DNA of 18,787 bases, taken from Verrucomicrobia bacterium 12-59-8 (lineage in GTDB: Bacteria > Verrucomicrobiota > Verrucomicrobiae > Verrucomicrobiales > Verrucomicrobiaceae). Made by a program: the position numbers and the translations under genes. The notes under the pieces were generated by a model. It was given only the letters and a program-made list of their open reading frames with translations, was not told the origin of the DNA and ran no database searches. Below are positions 13,801-18,787 of this stretch, piece by piece (the stretch's first letter is position 1; every line of letters begins with the position of its first letter). The stretch covers positions 1-18,787 of the forward strand of contig NCCR01000069.1 in NCBI GenBank assembly GCA_002279765.1, read 5' to 3'.

Positions 13801-15294
13801 TCACGACACTTCTGGCAATCTGGCCGGCACAAGTCTTCCGCCCTCATTCTCCGGCGCAGTTCCTTCATGGTACTCAGCATCCTGGTTCACCTGCCAGAGG
13901 TCATAGAGATTCGCCCCTTGGATGATGTTCCGGGCGCAGAGCATGGCCGTCATCATCGAATGATCCTGATTGTTGTATTTGTGCATGCCATTGCGCCCGA
14001 CGAGGTGCAGCGTTGGCAGGTGCTCCGTGACCGCCTGCCGGATTTCACTGACGTGCGTGGCGTAGTCGGCATCATACACCGGATAAGCCTTCGCCTGACG
14101 GACGATGCAGCCATCCACCCACTCGGTGGCTTTGGCTAGACCGAGCTGCTCCATCTCCTTTTTGGCCAGCGCGAGGAGATCCTCTTCCGAGCTCGTCCAC
14201 AGGCCATCTCCTTCAAAACAGAAGTACTCCAGGCCATAGCTGGCGATGCTCTTGTCCGGCACCATGTCTGGGGACCATGACTTGAAGTTCTGAATGCGCC
14301 CGACTTTCACGCTGTTGTCATGAATGTAGAGCCAGTTGTCTGGAAAGGCATCCTCATGCCGATACATGAGGACGACGGTAATGAAGTCACGATAACGCAG
14401 CGCCTTGGCCGCAGCCTGAGCCTTGGCTGGCAGCGCGGGACTCAGGCTCGGAATGAGCTCGGCAATCGGCGCTGAGGAAATGAGGTGCTGCGACTTGAGC
14501 TCATGCACGTCACCTCCCGCATCACGATGTATAATCGTCCACCGCCTCGTGGCGGCGTTGTAGGCACCGCTGACGAAGCGGGTACCCATGTGAATGCGGC
14601 CACCTTGCGCAATGACCTTGGCGGCGCAGGCCTCCCACATCATTCCGGGCCCAAGTCTCGGGTAGCGGAAGGTATTGATGAGCGTCTTGATGACACCCGA
14701 ACCTGATTTTTGGCGCGGCCGCCACAGGGCATTCTTGATGGCCGAAAAGAGCGAGAGTCCATTGATGCGCTGCGCCGCCCAGTCAGCGGAGATTTCCCGG
14801 CAGCTCATGCCCCAGACCTTCTCGGTGTAGGTCTTGAAAAAGATTTCAAAGAGACGCGCGCCAAACTGGTTGCTCACCCAGTCCTGAAAGCTGGCCGGTT
14901 TCGCCACGGGTGCGATGCGCGCCTTTAAGTAGGACATGACGCAGCTAACGGATTCCCAAATGCCCAGCTTCATCAGAGCATCCAGTGCCACGATGGGATA
15001 GGCAAAGAACTTTCCACGATAGTAGATACGAGAGGAGCGCGGGCGCTCAAGCATGCCATCTGGCAGCAGTTCGTCCCACAGGCTCTCCACCTCAGCAGAC
15101 TTGGAGAAAAACCGATGCCCTCCAATATCGAAGAGGCAGTCCTTGTAGTTCACCGTGCGCGAGATGCCGCCGACCAGCTTCGGGTCGGCCTCAAGGATCA
15201 TCACCTGGATGCCCGCCTTGCCCAACATGTAGGCCGCCGTAAGTCCGGCAGGTCCCGCACCAATGATGACGACCACAGGTTCTTGTTCGCTCAT
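13801..15294 (-). CDS. FAD-dependent NAD(P)-binding oxidoreductase, UDP-galactopyranose-mutase-like
   Basis: The 497-residue flavoprotein begins with the FAD dinucleotide fold [18 protein letters not shown] (G12, G14, G17) and E35 for the ribose. VGGISRTV (41-48) and [11 protein letters not shown] (55-65) come next. The GG-R...GGHRF signature and the C-terminal [14 protein letters not shown] motif (FAD-binding and near the active site) are typical of an amine-oxidase/UGM-like family often found in polysaccharide gene clusters. Its reaction is not established to my knowledge. It is not a canonical UDP-galactopyranose mutase by length (about 370 residues) or motif detail. The start overlaps the stop of the GT-C-like gene as ATGA, indicating translational coupling and a shared pathway, probably modification of a lipid-linked sugar or glycan at the membrane. 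Confidence 0.88.
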   Translation of the reverse strand: MSEQEPVVVIIGAGPAGLTAAYMLGKAGIQVMILEADPKLVGGISRTVNYKDCLFDIGGHRFFSKSAEVESLWDELLPDGMLERPRSSRIYYRGKFFAYPIVALDALMKLGIWESVSCVMSYLKARIAPVAKPASFQDWVSNQFGARLFEIFFKTYTEKVWGMSCREISADWAAQRINGLSLFSAIKNALWRPRQKSGSGVIKTLINTFRYPRLGPGMMWEACAAKVIAQGGRIHMGTRFVSGAYNAATRRWTIIHRDAGGDVHELKSQHLISSAPIAELIPSLSPALPAKAQAAAKALRYRDFITVVLMYRHEDAFPDNWLYIHDNSVKVGRIQNFKSWSPDMVPDKSIASYGLEYFCFEGDGLWTSSEEDLLALAKKEMEQLGLAKATEWVDGCIVRQAKAYPVYDADYATHVSEIRQAVTEHLPTLHLVGRNGMHKYNNQDHSMMTAMLCARNIIQGANLYDLWQVNQDAEYHEGTAPENEGGRLVPARLPEVS

Positions 15295-16631
15295 TGGGCT
15301 GGGTTGGGAGGTGGAGCCCCGTGTGCCTCGTAAAGTCGGTAAAAGCCCTGGGCGGCGACAACGGCCCCGCTGCGAATCAGTTCGGCAGTCATGCGTACAT
15401 CTCCATCTGTTGGCTCCGCCGCCTCGATCTGCACGGCCAGCACATCGGGGCTATAATTATCATCCGCAGGCAGCGCAAGCAGGCCCATCGACGTGGGCTG
15501 CACCTGACACTTGAGATCCAGCGCCAGACAAGCTGGAGCAGCGATAATGCGCCCTTCAACGGCGGCGGCCTTGAGCCTCTCATGCACGGCCCATCCGCCC
15601 GCATTGGCAGGAGAGATGACAAAGATGCGCCACCAAAAGACATTCACACCCATCGCCACGATCAATAACAAAGCAACGACACGACGGTGACATTCGCGGA
15701 AGAGTCCACCGTCGAAGGCAGCAAGCAGGCTCAGCAATGCCACGGGGAAAAAATAGCGCTCAGGCCGGCATGACTGCGTGGCCAGAGCCGCCAGACCCGC
15801 CATCACAGCCCAGGGGCCAGCCCCCAGCGCACTGCCACTGCGGAAAGCACGCCACACACACCAGCCACCGCCAAAGAGCGCCGTGGCCGCGTAAAAAGCA
15901 GTGCGAAGATCTGGCAGTCCCCGAAACACTCCCAGCAGGTTCGCCACGGGATCGGTGCGTGCGACCGTGTGCTGACGCCAAATTTCTTTAAATCGCTCAT
16001 GATCGACACACAGGTAAACTGAAACGTAGCAGATCGCGATGACGCCCGCAGTCACGCACATGAAGACAGCCAGCTCCTTGATCTTCCTCGTGAACAACAG
16101 ACTGGCACACACACCGGCAGGCAGCCAGATGATCGTGAGCTTCACCCCGATCAGCAGACCCGTCAGCACTCCGAGGACAAGGGTGTCACGTCGGCTGAGA
16201 TCTTTGCGCCCGCCAATCCCATGCCATGCAACGATGCCAAACATCAGCAGCGGCTCAAGAATGGCCCAACTGCCCATCCGAAACAGATAAGGATCCAGCC
16301 ACAGCCACGCCAGCAGCACAGCAGCACCCGCCGCGTTTCCCCGGCGCACCAGCCGCAGGCAGGCGAGACCGGCTGCAGCGGCCACCAGCAGCGAACACAC
16401 GATCCGCTTTGCCTGAATCGAGGGTGCTACGAGCGTAAAAAGCACGCGGTTGATCGCGTGATTCACCGGACTTAAGGCACTGTGAAGGATGCCATGAGCC
16501 GGAAGATTCCACTGCTCACAGCGTGCGTTCCACTGCCACAGCCCCTCGTCATTCGTCGGTTCGAGTACGCCATCCAGCAGAAGCAAACGCCCAACCAACA
16601 GCAGATAGAAGACGATTAAGAGACAACGCAT
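15291..16631 (-). CDS. polytopic membrane protein, GT-C glycosyltransferase-like
   Basis: The 446-residue integral membrane protein has roughly ten hydrophobic helices over residues 1-350 and a soluble C-terminal domain (about 350-446). After the first helix, the loop carries D28-E29 in EPTNDEG. An acidic pair here is the catalytic hallmark of GT-C enzymes such as ArnT and protein O-mannosyltransferases, which use polyprenyl-phosphate sugars. [13 protein letters not shown] (46-58) follows, similar in placement to their substrate loop. Sequence identity to a named enzyme is not evident to me, so the glycosyltransferase call is inference from topology and the DE motif. The gene begins 39 bases after secA and overlaps the FAD oxidoreductase gene by ATGA. 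Those two are one unit; secA may or may not be part of the transcript. Confidence 0.75.
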   Translation of the reverse strand: MRCLLIVFYLLLVGRLLLLDGVLEPTNDEGLWQWNARCEQWNLPAHGILHSALSPVNHAINRVLFTLVAPSIQAKRIVCSLLVAAAAGLACLRLVRRGNAAGAAVLLAWLWLDPYLFRMGSWAILEPLLMFGIVAWHGIGGRKDLSRRDTLVLGVLTGLLIGVKLTIIWLPAGVCASLLFTRKIKELAVFMCVTAGVIAICYVSVYLCVDHERFKEIWRQHTVARTDPVANLLGVFRGLPDLRTAFYAATALFGGGWCVWRAFRSGSALGAGPWAVMAGLAALATQSCRPERYFFPVALLSLLAAFDGGLFRECHRRVVALLLIVAMGVNVFWWRIFVISPANAGGWAVHERLKAAAVEGRIIAAPACLALDLKCQVQPTSMGLLALPADDNYSPDVLAVQIEAAEPTDGDVRMTAELIRSGAVVAAQGFYRLYEAHGAPPPNPAQ

Positions 16632-16670
16632 GCTGGCGGTTGGGCACGCTCAAAGATTGGATGTGTCAGC

Positions 16671-18787
16671 TCACGCCAGTCGTCCGCAGCACTGCTTGTA
16701 CTTCTTCCCACTGCCACAAGGGCATGGGTCGTTGCGGCCGACGGTGGAGGGGGCGGCTTTGGGCTTGGGTTTGGCGGCGCTGCTCGGAAGGATGAGGCGC
16801 GGGCCGTCGCGGCCCGGATTGGGGGCGGCTTCAGGCTTTTCTTCCTCTTCTTCTCGGCGCTGGGGCGCTTCGTTTTCTCCACCCTGCAAGGCCATCTGGG
16901 CCAGGAACTGCTCGAACGCGGCCAACTGCTGCGTGCTGCGGAAGAGGTTGCCGAGGACTTCGCCGTTGATGTTGTTCATCAGTTCCGCGAAGATCGTGAA
17001 GGCTTCCTGCTTGAACTCGATGAGAGGATCTTTCTGGCCGTAGGTACGCAGACCCACGCCTTCCTTCAGGGCATCCAGCGCATACAGATGCTCCTGCCAC
17101 AGACGGTCGATGGCATTGAGGAGGATCATCTTCTCGATCTCCTGCAAAGCGGTCGGATTGGCAGTGCCCACCTTCACCTCATAGGCACCGAGAATCTTGT
17201 TCTTCAGGTAAGCGGACTTGGCCTCAAAATTGAGCGCCTTGAATTCATCATCCAGCGTCCGCAAGCCAACCGGGAACGTCGTGTTCACCCAAGCCAGCAG
17301 ACCTTCATAGTCGGCCATGTCATCACCCTTGATGTCCTTCGGCACAAAGGCGCTGAGACGTTCAGTGACGCCCTTTTCCACGGCGTCGTTGATGAGAATC
17401 CGCGTGTCGTTGCTGTTGAGCACATCGTTGCGCCATTCATAGACGACCTCGCGCTGCTGATTCATCACGTCATCGTATTCGAGGACGCGCTTGCGCCAGA
17501 CGTAGTTGCGCTGTTCCACACGCTTCTGCGCAGTTTCCACGCTGCGGTTGAGCCAGGGGTGCTGAAGTTCCTCACCCTCCTTCATGCCAAAGCGCTCCAT
17601 CATCTTCGTCATGCGCTCAGCGGCACCGAAGTTGCGCATCAGGTCATCCTCAAAGCTGAGGAAGAATTTGCTCTCACCGGGGTCGCCCTGACGTGCGGAA
17701 CGTCCGCGCAACTGGCGGTCCACGCGGCGGCTTTCATGACGCTCGGTGGCCAGCACGAAGAGGCCGCCGAGTTCGGAGACGCCTTCACCCAGCTTGATGT
17801 CTGTACCACGACCGGCCATGTTGGTCGAGATCGTCACGGCGGAGCGATGTCCGGCTCGGGCGACGATTTCAGCCTCCTGGCGATGATACTTCGCATTGAG
17901 CACGTTGTGCGTGATCTTCTGCAGCTTGAGCATGCGTGAGACCATTTCCGAGGCTTCGACGCTGGCGGTGCCGACGAGGATCGGTTGGCCCTTGGCATTG
18001 AGTTCGCGGATCAGCTCGATCACGGCGGCGAATTTTTCGCGGCGTGTCTTGTAGATGCTATCGTTGTGGTCCTTGCGCTTCACCGGACGGTTCGTCGGGA
18101 TCGTGAGCACATCGAGGCTGTAGATGTCATGGAACTCGGCGGCGTCCGTTTCAGCCGTGCCGGTCATGCCGCCCAGCTTTTGATAGAGGCGGAAGTAATT
18201 CTGAATGGTGATGGTGGCGAGCGTCTGCGTCTCAGCATCAATCTGCACGCCTTCCTTCGCTTCCACGGCCTGGTGCAGGCCATCGCTCCAGCGACGACCG
18301 GCCATCTTACGACCCGTCTGCGCATCAACGATGATGACCTTGTTCTCCTCGACCACGTACTCGACGTCTTTCTCATAGAGACAGAAGGCACGCAGCAGCT
18401 GGCTGATCTGGTGAATGCGCTGCCCCTGATGGGAAAGGCGGTCCTGCATCTCCGTCTTCTTGCGGGTGCGGGCTTCTTCGGACAGCGTCATGTCGCCATC
18501 GATCTCGGAATACACCGTGGCGATGTCCGGCAGCACGAAGGCGTCCGGCTCATCAGGGCTGAGGAAATTGCGGCCCATCTCAGTGAGATCGGCGTCGTGG
18601 GACTTTTCCTCGATGAAGTAGTACAGCTCTTCCTTGAGCCGGAAGAACTCCACCTTCTGCGTGTCGGCGTAAAGAGAGAGTTCGGCCTTCTCCATCGCAC
18701 GGCGGAGATCAGGCTCCTCCATGCAGCGGGTCAGCGCACGATTCTTCGGCTGACCCATCTGGACTTGGAAGAGTTTCAGACCGGCCT
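16671..18787 (-). CDS. secA: preprotein translocase ATPase SecA (N-terminus outside window)
   Basis: The last 704 residues of SecA, the ATPase that drives proteins through SecYEG, are present. The reading frame is open to the window edge, so NBD1 with Walker A (about 300 residues) is missing. Seen in order are the preprotein-binding region, GRRWSDGLHQAVEAKEGV, LGGMTGTAET, the NBD2 strand ILVGTASVEASE, MAGRGTDIKLG and motif VI RQLRGRSARQGDPG. The helical scaffold region with EYDDVMNQQREVVY follows. A Pro/Ala/Lys linker leads to the C-terminal zinc-binding SEC-C motif (CPCGSGKKYKQCC), which contacts SecB or ribosomes. Motif VI has Ala where most SecA proteins have Gly, as in Chlamydia. A stretch of about 50 residues (LPDIATVYSEIDGD to SHQGQRIH) matches the longer Bacteroidetes/PVC SecA form. 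The stop lies 39 bases before the GT-C-like gene. Confidence 0.97.
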   Translation of the reverse strand, partial: AGLKLFQVQMGQPKNRALTRCMEEPDLRRAMEKAELSLYADTQKVEFFRLKEELYYFIEEKSHDADLTEMGRNFLSPDEPDAFVLPDIATVYSEIDGDMTLSEEARTRKKTEMQDRLSHQGQRIHQISQLLRAFCLYEKDVEYVVEENKVIIVDAQTGRKMAGRRWSDGLHQAVEAKEGVQIDAETQTLATITIQNYFRLYQKLGGMTGTAETDAAEFHDIYSLDVLTIPTNRPVKRKDHNDSIYKTRREKFAAVIELIRELNAKGQPILVGTASVEASEMVSRMLKLQKITHNVLNAKYHRQEAEIVARAGHRSAVTISTNMAGRGTDIKLGEGVSELGGLFVLATERHESRRVDRQLRGRSARQGDPGESKFFLSFEDDLMRNFGAAERMTKMMERFGMKEGEELQHPWLNRSVETAQKRVEQRNYVWRKRVLEYDDVMNQQREVVYEWRNDVLNSNDTRILINDAVEKGVTERLSAFVPKDIKGDDMADYEGLLAWVNTTFPVGLRTLDDEFKALNFEAKSAYLKNKILGAYEVKVGTANPTALQEIEKMILLNAIDRLWQEHLYALDALKEGVGLRTYGQKDPLIEFKQEAFTIFAELMNNINGEVLGNLFRSTQQLAAFEQFLAQMALQGGENEAPQRREEEEEKPEAAPNPGRDGPRLILPSSAAKPKPKAAPSTVGRNDPCPCGSGKKYKQCCGRLA

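Noticed and set aside
17088..17939. Long plus-strand open frame of 283 codons opposite secA
   Set aside because: It lies wholly antisense to the conserved SecA core, has no recognisable motif, and is the usual shadow of GC-rich coding sequence.

Overview
The window looks like chromosomal DNA from a diderm bacterium of the PVC group, most likely a verrucomicrobium of the Prosthecobacter/Verrucomicrobium type. This is inference from protein style, not from any search. The SecA fragment has the chlamydial-type motif VI (RGRSARQGDPG, like RGRCARLGDPG in Chlamydia) and a FCB/PVC-type insertion. The ExbD-like proteins have the long coiled-coil form that I recall from planctomycetes and verrucomicrobia. 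A complete HPr kinase plus HPr pair sits in an otherwise Gram-negative-style gene set. Nearly all genes lack a Shine-Dalgarno sequence. There is no sign of phage, insertion sequence, CRISPR, rRNA or tRNA. No gene-free stretch exceeds about 170 bases.

Layout from left to right. (1) 129-560 (-) encodes a small tyrosine-rich putative lipoprotein, divergent from a short-chain dehydrogenase at 711-1577 (+). (2) A long leftward block runs from 10038 down to 1605. Its first part is ribBA-ribH-nusB-ftsY with 4, 4 and 9 base gaps, clearly one operon joining riboflavin synthesis, transcription antitermination and the SRP receptor. After a 155-base gap with candidate regulatory structure comes a three-gene proton-channel cassette: a zinc-ribbon MotA/TolQ/ExbB-like channel and two different coiled-coil ExbD-like partners. 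It is followed by a serine-palmitoyltransferase-like enzyme. (3) 10173-11436 (+) holds hprK and ptsH, a regulatory phosphorelay pair. (4) 11443-11706 (-) is a small two-helix membrane protein. (5) 11806-12654 (-) is the rplM-rpsI ribosomal operon, with a recognisable sigma70-type promoter and a strong intrinsic terminator. (6) 12820-13680 (-) is a secreted esterase. (7) 13801-18787 (-) is secA (5' end outside the window), a polytopic GT-C-like membrane protein and an FAD-dependent UGM-like oxidoreductase. The last two overlap by ATGA.

Most of the window is conserved housekeeping content. The part most likely to be a poorly described system is the cassette at 2920-6860. One channel subunit with an N-terminal four-cysteine zinc ribbon is paired with two paralogous ExbD-like stators. 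Only one of these keeps the intramembrane aspartate (D19); the other has serine at the aligned position (S19). A second candidate pathway is the serine-palmitoyltransferase-like gene lying end to end with an SDR that could perform the next, ketone-reducing step of sphingoid base synthesis.
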